Source: Rhizomucor pusillus (Eukaryota; Mucoromycota; Mucoromycetes; Mucorales; Lichtheimiaceae). Taken from it: DNA of 64,000 nucleotides. Below, in pieces: positions 53,195 to 64,000 of this stretch. The stretch lies in NCBI GenBank assembly GCA_900175165.2, contig FWWN02000220.1:1-64000 (forward strand), in the 5' to 3' direction. A model generated the notes under the pieces. It did not search any database. It was given only the letters and a program-made list of their open reading frames with translations, and was not told where the DNA came from. The translations under genes and the position numbers were made by a program. Positions within the stretch are counted from its first letter, which is position 1. Each line of letters opens with the position of its first letter.

Positions 53195-54312
53195 GATGGC
53201 GAGTGTATACTACTGCTGAGAGGTAGCACTCTTTGCAAAGCAGAAATGAAAAAGGTGAAAGCTTGTGTCACATTTGCAAATGGAAACTTGACATGTTGCC
53301 TGGACAAACTTGTTCCGAAAGAGTAATGCGACATATTGTGTGATGACAAAGCTTATGCCCCATCTTCGTGACAAGCAGTACCGCCACCTTTGCAGTGGTA
53401 ATGAAGTTCATCTTGTTTAATTTTTATTTTGCACATGTATCTTGGGATCAATCTAGAAACATCCCATGTAAATAAGCGCAGAGCGCTTCTAGCTTGACTC
53501 TTTCTAAAATCAGTCATTGCAAAGACTATCGATGTCGTCGTAGGTAATGGTTCATTTCAGGCGACTACACAGTAGAGGACCAGTGCTGTTCCTGCACAGT
53601 TGGAAAGTTCGTTGCTTAATGGCCATTATGAGCATCAATACTTTACAGTAACTGATCCGATGCGTTTTGAGCAAATATATTATTAAAGGAAGAAATCGCA
53701 TTTTCATGAATGTGGATAAAATCCTTTAGCAAAAGCCGGGAAAATAGGAGAAAGTAGAGGAAGCTTATCCAGATATTTAAATTCTTCCAGAACATTCGTA
53801 TGCAATCAAAATTCCTGGGTGCTTCCGTGTAAGGCTCTGATGGCTGCAATAGTATAAGAAAAAAAAACTATATATCATATAGTAGACCCGGTGAAAAACC
53901 TGTAATTCACTAAAAGAATTAGACTTAAGAGAGCATGTGAGCCAAGGTCTTTGATGAGAATAAGACGACGCTGCTGTTCAAGTCCTGCTGAGAATTCCCG
54001 CCAGCAGCGAGCAAAAATTCGTTCTGCCAAAAAGTGCAGAATCGTCTTTTTTTTTTCTCGATATTCTTGGCTCGCTTTTGGTACGTACAGGATTCGTCGT
54101 GGCTGGCTTTCACAGTATCGGTATTGAAACTTGTCTCAAAGAAATAGAGACTTTTCTATCATTCGCTTATTGTAACGAGAGCTGCATCAGGCACAGACAT
54201 CTCATCAGGTAAAGCTCTCGACATTAAGCCCATTCAACACGATTCTCACGCGGTAGTGCTCCTACCTTTCCGGCCACTGTCAGTACACCACAGTAGTACT
54301 TTAAGCTCTGCA
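53195..54312. other. Divergent intergenic region between the coiled-coil gene and HSF1
   Basis: The two genes are read away from each other, so both promoters lie in this 1.1-kb stretch. No gene is supported. Several pyrimidine-rich and AT-rich patches occur. TTC/GAA pentamers are scattered, but I would not call a heat-shock element here. Confidence 0.4.
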
Positions 54313-56796
54313 ATGCCTCGAACCATTTCAGGTCGTACGGCGAAGGCGCAGGCAGACACTTCTAGGAAGAAACGGGCACGTTCGACCTCTCCCGTAGACT
54401 CTTCAGGCTCAATGTCTCCTTCTGTTCCGGCAGAGCAATCCTTCGAAAGTGCGAATCAACAGCAAAGTAAACGTACTCGGAGCATCTCAGGAGATGCCGC
54501 CGCGGGCGTGCTGACGCAAGACAACACCAGTAGTACTAGCAACAGCCAGCTCAATACGGTAGTGGTTCCGACCATACAGCGTGGTGTGCCAGCATTCTTG
54601 AACAAACTTTTCAAGTAAGGCCCAGATATTGCTGGAAACCATTGACCGGTTCATCTCACTCTGCTATCTGTAGTATGGTGAACGACCCAACCACGAACGA
54701 CCTTATCCGTTGGTCCCCAGACGGTAACTCATTTATCGGTACGACAAACTTTAAGAGAGAGAAGCTATTCGTGGGCGCTTACATTTTCTCCTCCCGATCT
54801 AGTCGAAAAGCATGAGTATTTCGCAAAGACTGTTCTTCCACGTTTCTACAAGCATAATACATTTGCATCTTTCGTCCGCCAGCTGAACATGTACGACTTC
54901 CACAAGGTCCCGTGCCTACAGCAAGGCTCCATGGCAGCCGAAAACGAACGCGAAATCTGGGAGTTCAGTCATCCTAACTTTAAACGTGGGCGTGCAGACT
55001 TACTTTCGCTTGTCACACGCAAGCGAAATAAAGATCGCGACGCGGTGGATCTCGACAGCGTTACCCTCGGCTCGCTAGTAAAGGATATCGCAGCTATCCG
55101 CAAGCACCAAATGGCAATCACGAACGATCTTCGTCTTTTGCAAAAAGATAATGCCATTCTTTGGCAAGAATCGCTCGGAGCTAGAGAGAAACATCAGCGA
55201 CATCAAGAAGTGATCCAAAAGATTCTGCAGTTCTTGACAGCGGTCTTCTCTGGCTCGAATGCTATTCCGGCATCAAACGAACAGATGAACGGACCCTTTA
55301 TGCTTGGAAAGAATAACGAGTATATCAGTCTACTCGGTGCGAATGGCGAAACGAGCGGAACCGGTCAGCCTGGTAAGTGCCAATTATCAATCATGGCTCT
55401 CCGCGTCGACGAGTTCAGAGCTTCTTGAATGATGGTAGGCGTAGAAAGGAAGCTCTGAACCTATGATGCGTTTTGCTATTCTATTGAATTATCCGTTAAT
55501 CAAACCTACCGAATTATCGGATTCTTTCTTAATTTTTTTTATGTCTTTCAAGCATCAGGAGCATTACCTGAAACTAAACTTCCTACTGCTTTAATTGAGG
55601 AAGCCGCGAGCATGGTGGGTCTCAATTCCAATGCTGGTCGACCGACAGCAGACAATGGAATGGGTACGTATGCTTACCGAGGCAGCAGCCTATCAGACAT
55701 TCTCTCCGCAGCAATAGAAATGTCTTACTCAACAATGATCACTCGTCCGCACCGACGGGTACGAACAGGTCAGCCTCAGAATATGCCTGAAATGCCCGCA
55801 GACGCCGTTCCTTCGGAGACGGCCGACATTGAGAGCTTCACACAGACGTTGAACACAGCTGCTCGCTCAGCAGAAGCAATCTCACAGGATATTGACGAAC
55901 TTCAGGTGGATATCGAGAATTTGGCAGCCAACATAGGTATCGACCCTAGTCTTTTGACCGACCTCAGCTTTGGAGACGGGAACGAGATTGGCGATTTCAC
56001 TGGAGATTATCAAGCATTAATCGAAGGAGCTACACGGAAGGAAAAGATCGATTTATTCGAGCTTGCGGGTGGATCTCACGTGAGGAACCGCTACGATTCT
56101 TCTTCAGGTAGCGAGACTGAGAAGGGTAAAAGTCCTTCTGTTCCTCGACCACCACAAGTGACAGCTGCACCGATCAATGCACAACCCGTTGCAGAAGCAC
56201 CGTATTCGCATTCGCACATGCAACCGAATCCACCGCCGGGGGTTGCACCGTCATCGAACGGAGATGTGAATAGTGGAGGTGTAAGTGGTTTGTTTCCGTC
56301 CCTGTATCAAAGTTTCCTCGCCAATTCGATGCAGATCATGAACAATGCTGACTCGAGGTTCGCCCACCATTATCGACATTTTCTTGGCGCCCAAAAGGAT
56401 GATCCGTCTGCTGCCACTTCTTCGACTATACCCGTTACCGGTGGTCCGGCAGCTGGAGGGTTCAATGCGCCATTCACAGGTTCTGCATTTGATCCTAGGC
56501 TTTATCAATCGCTCTACGAGGCTTCCGCGTCTGGAGCTCCTCAACGGTTTGTTCCAGTACCGGTTCCTGTGCCTGTCCCAATTCCGGTGGAGTCTTCTGC
56601 TTCATCTACACCATCGACGACGACGCCTATAGCTGCAACACCGACGCCTGGGAGTGCTGCTGCGGGTCCAATGCCACCTCCACAGCAGCAGCAGCAATTC
56701 TATCACCAAGGTCTAGGATATTATCAAGGAAACAATGTACTCATGCATCCACCAAACGGGGGTAACAATGACCGAACACCGGACAATGCTCCCTAA
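54313..56796 (+). CDS. HSF1: Heat shock transcription factor (Hsf1-type)
   Basis: Four exons (54313-54614, 54674-54738, 54803-55372, 55553-56796) encode 726 residues. A Ser-rich, basic head of about 90 residues is followed by the HSF DNA-binding domain: VPAFLNKLFNMVNDP, LIRWSPDGNSFIVE, FYKHNTFASFVRQLNMYDFHKV, EIWEFSHPNFKRG. The hydrophobic-repeat coiled coil for trimerisation comes next (LVKDIAAIRKHQMAITNDLR). The long C-terminal half holds SLSDILSAAIEM, IDELQVDIENLAANIGIDPS, an HR-C-like part, a Val-Pro repeat (VPVPVPVPIPV) and Q-rich segments. HSF binds nGAAn arrays and drives chaperone genes in the nucleus. Intron 3 is 180 nt, about three times the window norm, and carries a perfect hairpin. 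Retention adds 18 codons and a stop, leaving a 330-residue protein. Confidence 0.93.
55413..55460 (+). repeat. Perfect 12-bp inverted repeat inside HSF1 intron 3
   Basis: GTTCAGAGCTTC at 55413-55424 is the exact reverse complement of GAAGCTCTGAAC at 55449-55460, with a 24-nt loop. In RNA this would form a stable stem-loop. The intron-retention stop codon (55426-55428) lies just after the left arm. As DNA, the left arm plus loop contains TTCTTGAA, an nTTCnnGAAn heat-shock-element core. Confidence 0.8.
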
Positions 56797-57175
56797 AAGC
56801 TGGACCCCATCTACTTTACCTTTGATCAGTCCTACGTTTTTTCCCTTCTGTTTCTGCTTTTTTGTAAATACGGCAGCATATTACAAGTTATCGCTCTGTA
56901 TGAAAATTCGTTTCTGCTTCTCGTTTATATCAAGAAGTCATCCACATTGATGTTGTAAAGAAAGAAAGAAAATGTGTTGTTTATTTGAATGAATATTGTA
57001 GTTGCAATGACGACCGGCTTTGAATTTGACTTTTGGGAAGACTGTATGCATAGTCAATTGTACGAAATTATGGTTTATATCAAAATATGAAATTGGCACA
57101 GAAACAATAACAGGCTCGAGTATCCAGTGTGTAGGTTGTTGCATGAAGAAGAGAAGAATGTATATATCGTTTTTT
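56797..57175. other. Convergent intergenic region after HSF1
   Basis: The HSF1 gene and the minus-strand ATP-grasp-like gene end into this 380-base interval. It is T-rich 3' flank with no supported gene. Confidence 0.4.
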
Positions 57176-59086
57176 TTAGAGCTCTTTCTCGTCATCCAGA
57201 TTTGCCTCTTGGATTTCACGAATCAAGGCATCGTCAGGATTTAAACTGCGGAAAAGTTCGTGGTCGAATTTGCCTTGAGCCATGAGCCGCTCGGCCATCT
57301 TGTTTATGGCGATTACAGCGAGCACTGTTTGGATGTAAGCATCGATCAGGTCATCGATTCCAAGACCAAGCTGGTTAAAATCCCGCCTGTCCATGAGAAT
57401 GAGACGGGAGGTGTCGGTGGTCCATCTGCCATCTGGTAATTTGATAGACAAGTTTGTGCCAAGCATATCCCAGGTATCGTCTGAAGAAGCGTGATAATAA
57501 AAAAGGTTAACTCGCATTTTAGTGTGAGTCTAAACTTTCCACATTACCGTGGGGCCCGAGTTTCGCAGCAAGAGGTTGCCGTGCCTTTCGACCGTATATA
57601 CAGATTGGCCTGAAACCATCGTCGCTGCCAGCGACCATCATCCGAAGATCACTGACATAGGTATTGTTTTTCTTGTTTGGAATAGTACCGACATGATAAA
57701 ACTTGCCAGCTCTCGTTACGCTAGACCAGGATGCATTGCCAACCAACGATTGGACAATAAACTATAACTATACTCTTTAGTGTATCTGGGAGACAAAGTA
57801 TCACGCAGGTCCACGTTACCTTGTCGTAATGATGGTCCTGACTCAAAAAATTACCGAGCTCGTCGTTGTTGGTAATGGTATATACACCTTGGCCAGCGTT
57901 GCTGTATGGAACTTTGAGAACAGCGTGGCCGCCCATAGAATGAATCCAAAGTGGGATTTCTCCACGAGTTACGTTATTGATAGTCTCGGGTGTCCGTACC
58001 GACAGGCCGGTATCAACCAACTCTGAATTGTAAAAATCATAAGCACGGGCTGCCATCATCTTGTTGCGGCCACCGGCTAAGCACGAAATGATTTGGTTCA
58101 TAACGATTGTTTTAGTGTTGAGAGGGAATCGATTCCATGGTTTCTGCGTCAAATAGCGAAAGCATGCTCGGATGGGATGCCACACTATATGGGTTCCAGA
58201 TTGTTGTTAACATCACCCATCCTTGTGAGAAAGGGGAAAGGAAATAACAGGATCAATACCCTTCTGCTCATCCCGCACGTGCAGCACACGGTCTTGCCAC
58301 TTGACATTCGGGTCGGGATCGCCGTCATACCATTCGACCAACCAGACTGGTTCTTGGGCCACATCCGCCAAGACAGCTGCATAACCGCTGGATTCCATTT
58401 CGTTTTTGTCATAAATGACAGCCAGACCACCCATATTAGGATCGGCTTTGGAGAGCTGGTCTCTAAACGCAGATTCGATCACAACACGATAGCCACCATG
58501 TTCATTGTTATCCCCAGTTTCAGAAATCAGCGGCATGGACTTTTGGCCCGACGGGCAAGAGTTGGTCTCGATAACAATCATTTGTCGTTGGCCAGAGGCT
58601 GTTGTCACATTGAACAGATCCGACCCTGCCAACGAAGAAAAGTATGACGTTAGATATATAGCTCTTTAAATCGCTCTAAAGAAAATCATGATGCTTACCA
58701 GCCCACTGAAAGAATTTCGGTTTGTAAGACAGGATTTCCCGCAATGTTTCTGCCTTGACTTGGGGATTTAAGTGTGTGTATCTTGCAATTATCCGCTCGT
58801 TCCCTAGTGTCAAGAACGACTGTACCAGTGGATGGATTTGAGCATTGAGCACCCTTGGATAAAAATGATGCTCGGGTTCAAATTCGCCTTTTGAGACCAA
58901 TCGAGCCAGGTGGTTCTTCTTGGCAGCTGCTTTGTCTTGGGCGCTTAAAGGAGGAGTCTTGGGAGGAGACAAGGCGCGAGGCTGTGGAGGAGGGGTGCTC
59001 GTCTGCGTGCTGACGGTTTTCTGGCCGAAAAAAGGCTCGTCAGCGGGAGGAGACGACTTGGAAGGGTCGATGTAGGCTGCTTGCAT
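57176..59086 (-). CDS. Conserved ATP-grasp-like protein of unknown substrate
   Basis: Five exons (59086-58699, 58625-58260, 58184-57820, 57761-57548, 57480-57176) give 545 residues. A Pro/Ser-rich N-terminus leads to [20 protein letters not shown] and [13 protein letters not shown]. Then come [54 protein letters not shown] and a late [18 protein letters not shown]. The [10 protein letters not shown] segment looks like the ATP-binding Lys plus Gly-rich loop of an ATP-grasp ligase, and VIETNSCP like its substrate-lobe motif; this fold call is inference. I have no substrate to propose. The start at 59086 is the first ATG; the frame upstream begins at a TTG. Confidence 0.65.
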
Positions 59087-61061
59087 TGGGTTTTGCTTCA
59101 AAAGTGAAGAAAACGGGGAAGAGAAACACTATCGAAACGGGGGTTGTGAGAGAGAGGACGCGCGGCTTCTGACACTCACTTGCCACCATGCTACGGCAAA
59201 CCAATTGCCATTGGACAGCTTGCCTGTATTTCCAAATCAGGCAAACTTTTACAAAGGGTCTTTTGTATTCCCTCCTTGGATGGTTCCCTGTATCACTATG
59301 GTGCTATTACCGCTTTCTGAAAGTGTTTCAGTTACATGAAGCGGTAGTTCGTATATTTGTATAACCTTCTAAATCTTGCTAAAACAGATTACAGCTTGTT
59401 TGCATCATTCCTCGCCGGCTGTACGTATCTACGCGATAGTACGTACCTACGCGATACAGTATAGTACGAGTTTCCGGTCCAATTCATTTTGCTCACATTA
59501 AGCATACTTTGTGATATCGTCGCTTTGCCGGATCTGCCCGAAGAGATTTTCAAAAGTACATCACTGGGATGTGTGCATATGTCAAGACCATAGTCTTGTG
59601 CTATAAAAACCGCTAAATAGTCTTGACAACAAAGTATCAAATGTGCCAGACATTAATGTTGTCTTCTAACCCCGGGAAACGTAGAATCATCACATGGTCC
59701 CTCATGCAGGTTTGGCCATATTATTCGTTCTCTCATGATCATTGCTCTCTGTACTTATTTCAAATAAGTAGAATGGTCGGGACATTTTTTATTACAGGCA
59801 TGTTTGTATGTTCAAGCACTAAATATGACTGGAATTGAAGCTGCAGAGAAACATGGATCTTTGGCATTATCATTAATCCTCGCTATATAGACAGCTATCT
59901 GACTGAAATTCGAAAGAATTGGGAGGAGGAGGGTTTTACTCATCGGAACATTTGGATTTTTTGTCTTGGGATGGAGCTGTTTGTCGTTCCCTAAATTCTG
60001 ACGCAACTTATTGTTGAAATGGACTCGAGCGGCCAGTTACGTCCTCTCGATTGAATACTTCTTTAAAGATAAAATGACGTTGCTGGGCCATAACATCTGA
60101 ACGCCTGCAGGCAGCCTCGGGAATATGGAATCCCGTTTGTCACATCATTGAGTCAGTCAAATATATAATGGTAAGGGTTCTGAACATTGTATCCAAAGAA
60201 TACGGATATCATCGTTGCTGTACCCGGAAAAGCAATCGAAGAATGGTCTGTAGAATTTTCCAATCTTCACTTTAAGTAAACTTTGATTCTATCTGATAAA
60301 GGTCAAATATGCCATCGAGGCAGTTCTCCTTCTTGGCATCGGGATTCGATGGGTCAGCATTCAAAAACCATGCAGCTTATTTAACGTATAAGCGAGAAAG
60401 CCGTATACTTTGGATCAATTGCCTTTTATAAGTTTCGAAAGCTATTTGGGGAAGGAAAATGAAGGATATAGTCAATAAGAAAACTTAGGATTTTATCAGG
60501 CCCGAAAGCTTTTAAGGCGAAGTGTTTAATTCAAAGCAAAATCTTGCAAATATCTGCACTGGCAGCAGGCTGCATACACAGGCCGTCCCTTGATCACATC
60601 GGCCGATCTCTGAGTTATGATTTTCTACGACTGCCGTAGACCATTTTTGCATCTCTGAATTAAACAGAACAAAACGGACATCGGACAAACGTGCCAGAAG
60701 ACCAGCTATCTTCCTCTTCAACGGTGTAGATTTTCTATCTGTTTGGTGTTAAATGTTAATGCTCTTCTGCTAGCTACTCAATAATACGCATTGAAGTCAG
60801 CAATATTCGTCTGTTAACGTTAAGGCAGATGCAAGTTACGTTGTACCTGAATTTATTTCTACAGACTTTTTGGTGATATAGACGCGTAGAAGACCATTTG
60901 GGGCTAAAGCTCTTGACCTCAGGAAAAAATGATTGCGTCATATGCATTTTGCGTGCGAGAAGAGGACGTATGTGTAACGAACACAGGTTGTGTGTCGCTC
61001 GCCGACCTTTTTTTAAAAGTTTTCATTCTCTTTCTCCCACTTCCAATCCTACGGAAGCACC
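59087..61061. other. 2-kb gene-poor interval
   Basis: No gene is supported. The first 150 bases are the leader of the ATP-grasp-like gene. Two tandem 18-bp units (59421-59438 and 59439-59456) differ at one base. Other frames are short and featureless. Confidence 0.4.
59421..59456. repeat. Tandem 18-bp repeat, two copies
   Basis: GTACGTATCTACGCGATA is followed directly by GTACGTACCTACGCGATA, one mismatch. It lies in non-coding sequence; a partial third unit (GTACGAG) follows after seven bases. Confidence 0.8.
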
Positions 61062-61886
61062 ATGGCCGGAATAACTTCACTGCCAAAAGATGTGCTGATA
61101 AGGATAACGTCCTTTTTGGAATTGAAGGACATCCTTACATTGACGAGCGTCAACACTTTTCTCGAACGTCTCGTTTTCGCGAACCCCGAGGTTTGGACCA
61201 GCAACCTCCTTTTTCCTGCTGGAGACTCATCCATCACAGACCAATTCATAAGAAAGTTTGTACCGCGGATTACACGTAGCTACAACGTTCGCGAGTTGCG
61301 GCTGGTTGATTTACCCTTAACGTGGTTCGGTATCCTCTGCATTTTTGACCAGTTTGCACATTCGGTAGACACGATACACCTCAAGATCTCGGATGCAACG
61401 TTGAGCGATCTTGTTCGCCACCTCGCCATTTTCGCCGGTAACCTGGTGTTGCTGCAGCGTGATAACAAGATTCCGATCACTTTCCGACAGTATGCGTTGG
61501 ACGAAACGACCTACAATCAAAACATGGCAGCTGAAAACTACTTTGGACAGCAATCCATCTCCGGTATAAGCAAAGTTTTGGCTACTCTGAGACTCGATGA
61601 TCCTCCGTTCGAAAGACTATCATCGCTCGATGTCTCAAGCACAGACCACAATAGAACGTCATTTGACCATGAGAATGAGGACCATATACGCCAACTTTAT
61701 TTATTGGTCTCCTTTTTGGCAGGACGCCAGCTCGATCACCCCTCACGAAAAAGACCTCGAGAGCACGAAGATATCACTACATCTATACCTACAAAGCAAC
61801 CTCGCCGGCATGACAATGGTAATAATCTGCATACCGCGCACCAGCCTGTACAGCATACTCGGTCATCCTACTCCACGAGCTACTAG
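61062..61886 (+). CDS. F-box protein
   Basis: A single frame encodes 274 residues. Residues 4-50 form an F-box: ITSLPKDVLIRITSFLELKDILTLTSVNTFLERLV. The remainder has Leu-rich, repeat-like stretches (VRELRLVDLPLTW, then VDTIHLKISDATLSDLV and RLSSLDVSSTDHN) that could be degenerate leucine-rich repeats. It ends in a basic KRPREHED/TKQPRRHD region. F-box proteins bind Skp1 and bring substrates to SCF ubiquitin ligases; the substrate is unknown. A GTAATA donor-like site near the end could lead to a longer spliced protein, but no clear downstream exon was found. The surrounding sequence is a gene-poor island. Confidence 0.75.
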   Translation: MAGITSLPKDVLIRITSFLELKDILTLTSVNTFLERLVFANPEVWTSNLLFPAGDSSITDQFIRKFVPRITRSYNVRELRLVDLPLTWFGILCIFDQFAHSVDTIHLKISDATLSDLVRHLAIFAGNLVLLQRDNKIPITFRQYALDETTYNQNMAAENYFGQQSISGISKVLATLRLDDPPFERLSSLDVSSTDHNRTSFDHENEDHIRQLYLLVSFLAGRQLDHPSRKRPREHEDITTSIPTKQPRRHDNGNNLHTAHQPVQHTRSSYSTSY

Positions 61887-64000
61887 TCAAAAAATCCCCA
61901 CCATCCCATACTGTGCATTTGTCCGTTTCTTCAAGTCACCCACGCCCCTGTATTATTTTGCGCTTCGGATGAAAATCGGTTCTTTGTGGCATCCTCCCCG
62001 ATGTAGAACGATTGGCGGTTCGGCATCGCGTCCCGTTCTTCTCACAACTGATGCCCAGCCACAAAAGTTCGGTGTGGCTATTTACAAACCTATTATCTCT
62101 CTTGTAAAAGTTCGAATCCTGAATCGGCAAATCAGTAAAGAAAAACCGTATCCAATGGTTCATTGGTTCTCTGCTGCTGATTTGACCAATATTAATAGAC
62201 GGGGAGGCTGCTATCCTCTTTGCACTGTCTTCCGTTGAAAAGACTGTGGTAAGACAGCTCTCAGCTGCTTGGAGGGAGATGAATACATGGCTATGCTCTT
62301 GTGATTTTGAGGTTCACGGCGTGTTCAAGGAAAAGGAAATTGGTGGCAAAAATGCAACAGAAAATAAACATGCAGAACTCACCAGGAAAAGGTTTCTGAC
62401 AGACTGCGACAACGAAGGGTTGGAGTCATATCAGCAGAGCTTTTATCAAAGCTATCTCATCTACATAATGCAAACCCTGAGATTCTCGAAGAAACTTTCG
62501 ATATAAATGGCGAGTTCAATATAGTTAGCATTTGTATTCATTAGATATGGCCAGCGCAGGGTCAAGGCACGATGTCCAATCCATTTCTATATTCAAGCTT
62601 TACACGGATTGATGATAGATTATCGTGCTCGGATGACAAGACAAGAATGATTGCTGAGCTGGACCTTGGACTGCGTGGATGCTGCTTTGATGTAAAATAC
62701 CAGTTCAGGTAAGACAATCCCCCTTGCCGGGGAAAACCACTTCCCGGAAGAGTGTACGTGGGAGATCTGGACCCCACGCGGATGATCATATTCTGAAGCA
62801 TTGCAGAATGAAAGAAATTGACACGGTTTCTACTTGTAAATCTTCCTTACAATGTCACCTTGATACTTTCAAAAAGCTACATCTGGCCAAGTGACACGCA
62901 AGTGTATCTAGAAGATTCTACTACCCAAGAAACTGCCGATGCCGAAGAGTCTGAGAGCGTGGATTAAGTTTTTCTGGAAGCATTAGTTCGTCCGGGATCT
63001 TCGTGCGCACCTAAATCGCAATTGGTAGAAGAATTATAGCTCGTTACGATTTAATGAACGAAGAGATCGTATGCTTTTCTATGTGATGGCTCCCTCTCAG
63101 GACAAAAGCAACTTGAGCTACGCTTTGGGTGATATACTCTTTCGTTTGTTTTGTCGAACCCTTTAAGAGTTTTGCAGACAGACGCCTCAAAGGCAGATAT
63201 TACACAGTCATTGCTTGCTGGAAACATGTCTCAAATGGATTTGAGCCATTCACTGTAGGCATCTGGAAGCACAACTACCGATCATCCGCACCACATGCTC
63301 TTGATTTCAGGAGCGGAAATGCTGGAGGACATGGCAAGCAGAATTCTTCCATTTCCCATTTAACCTGCGCCGATTGTTCCCAAGCCGCTCAATTAGGTCT
63401 AAATATATTTCGTATCCAAAGGGAGACGACCCTTGTTTTCCAAAAGATCTACCGATGCTGTACAAAGAAGCAGATATGCATAAATTTAGTATAGCATCAA
63501 AAACATTTTCATTGAGGGTCTTAATCGTTACATCTTTAGACGGACTGACGGAGAGGAAGGGGCAAGAAAAAAAAAGGGAAATAATCATTTGGGGTTGACG
63601 CACGAGGTCTGTCATGTTTGTTTACATGGCGGCAAAAATAGTAAATAACGAAAGGCTGGCCAGGGCCATGTCCGATATTTTCTGGCACTGGGGAGTGATG
63701 TACATGTAGATGGGCATCAGACTTCAATGAAATAGACAAGATTAAAGATTATAGTCTCATGCACAGTCCAAGCCGGAATGTAGGAACCGAAGTAGAGAGT
63801 GCGACGAGCAAAACCAGACAGCTGTAGATCCTGCCTTGTGGTCATCACGTTCTCTGATGAGTCTTGCTCGATACTTTTCACTCATCCTTGTTGTTGCACT
63901 GTAGTAAGGACAAAGAATTGGCGAGTACTGGGAAAAATTAGTGTCAAAAGAGAGAAAGGGAACAGAACTATTAACATGTATGCACAGTTGGGTCCCGGAT
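61887..64000. other. Gene-poor right edge with decayed coding traces
   Basis: Plus-strand pieces with protein-like composition but no complete frame occur. One is near 62196-62500 (GEAAILFALSSVEKTVVRQL, then NTWLCSCDFEVHGVFKEKE). Another is near 62572-62720 (MSNPFLYSSFTRIDD, then CCFDVKYQF), and another near 62840-62965 (ending ADAEESESVD before a stop). Pieces near 63160-63720 are weaker. I cannot join them or name a family. GEAAILFAL recalls the EPEAAAL motif of Hsp70/HSPA12-type ATPases, but the rest does not follow. Confidence 0.35.

Noticed and set aside
62108..62126. tRNA T-loop-like GTTCGAATCC
   Set aside because: The neighbouring five bases on each side are not complementary and no other tRNA arms are present.

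Overview
The window looks like nuclear DNA of an early-diverging filamentous fungus, most likely a Mucoromycota/Mucorales species. Evidence: almost every gene is split by short (about 45-75 nt) GT-AG introns with CTAAC/CTAAT-like branch sites; there are typical fungal genes (chitin deacetylase, GPI-type cell-surface proteins, Tup1, a single-chain CDK-activating kinase, SAICAR synthetase as a stand-alone enzyme); and there are genes that Dikarya usually lack but early-diverging fungi keep (U11/U12-35K minor-spliceosome protein, an MMADHC/cblD-like cobalamin protein, an EBP-type sterol isomerase). The genus cannot be read from the sequence.

Layout. 1-4.9 kb is gene-poor and carries decayed copies of a repeated PD-(D/E)XK-like family and a Tc1/IS630-like transposase. 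4.96-5.7 kb has a single-pass membrane protein. 5.7-8.26 kb is empty. 8.26-9.95 kb is a monocarboxylate-type MFS transporter whose 3' end, plus the 3' end of a convergent regulatory gene, is duplicated 3.2 kb further on (9.77-10.50 and 12.98-13.66 kb), with a decayed interval between. 13.4-27.8 kb is a dense housekeeping block: DUF8032-like regulator, NOP16, SNRNP27, bystin/Enp1, Csk1-like kinase, C2-AGC (Sch9-like) kinase, SAM methyltransferase, U11/U12-35K, EBP sterol isomerase, ACT-domain protein. 28.65-31.73 kb holds two GPI-type secreted proteins, one of them chitin deacetylase. 33.1-35.1 kb has ADE1 and an unknown Gln-rich protein. 35.1-39.2 kb is gene-poor with a decayed gene. 39.26-59.1 kb is the second dense block: Grainyhead/CP2 transcription factor, cytochrome P450, AP-2 sigma, TUP1, MMADHC-like, DPH7, a long coiled-coil protein, HSF1, and an ATP-grasp-like protein. 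59.1-64 kb has one F-box gene and decayed coding traces.

Themes. Splicing recurs: two spliceosomal protein genes lie 9 kb apart, at least three introns are forced to use a GC donor with the same AG|GCAAGT sequence, one gene has a first coding exon of only ATG, another has a 21-nt microexon, and the HSF1 gene has an unusually long intron with a perfect 12-bp hairpin whose retention would give a DNA-binding/oligomerising protein without its C-terminal half. Ribosome biogenesis and translation are represented by NOP16, Enp1 and DPH7. Growth and stress control are represented by HSF1, the Sch9-like kinase, Tup1, Grainyhead and the Csk1-like kinase. I saw no tRNA, rRNA or CRISPR feature. Gene models were built by hand; the lengths quoted for multi-exon genes all keep frame from start to stop except where stated.
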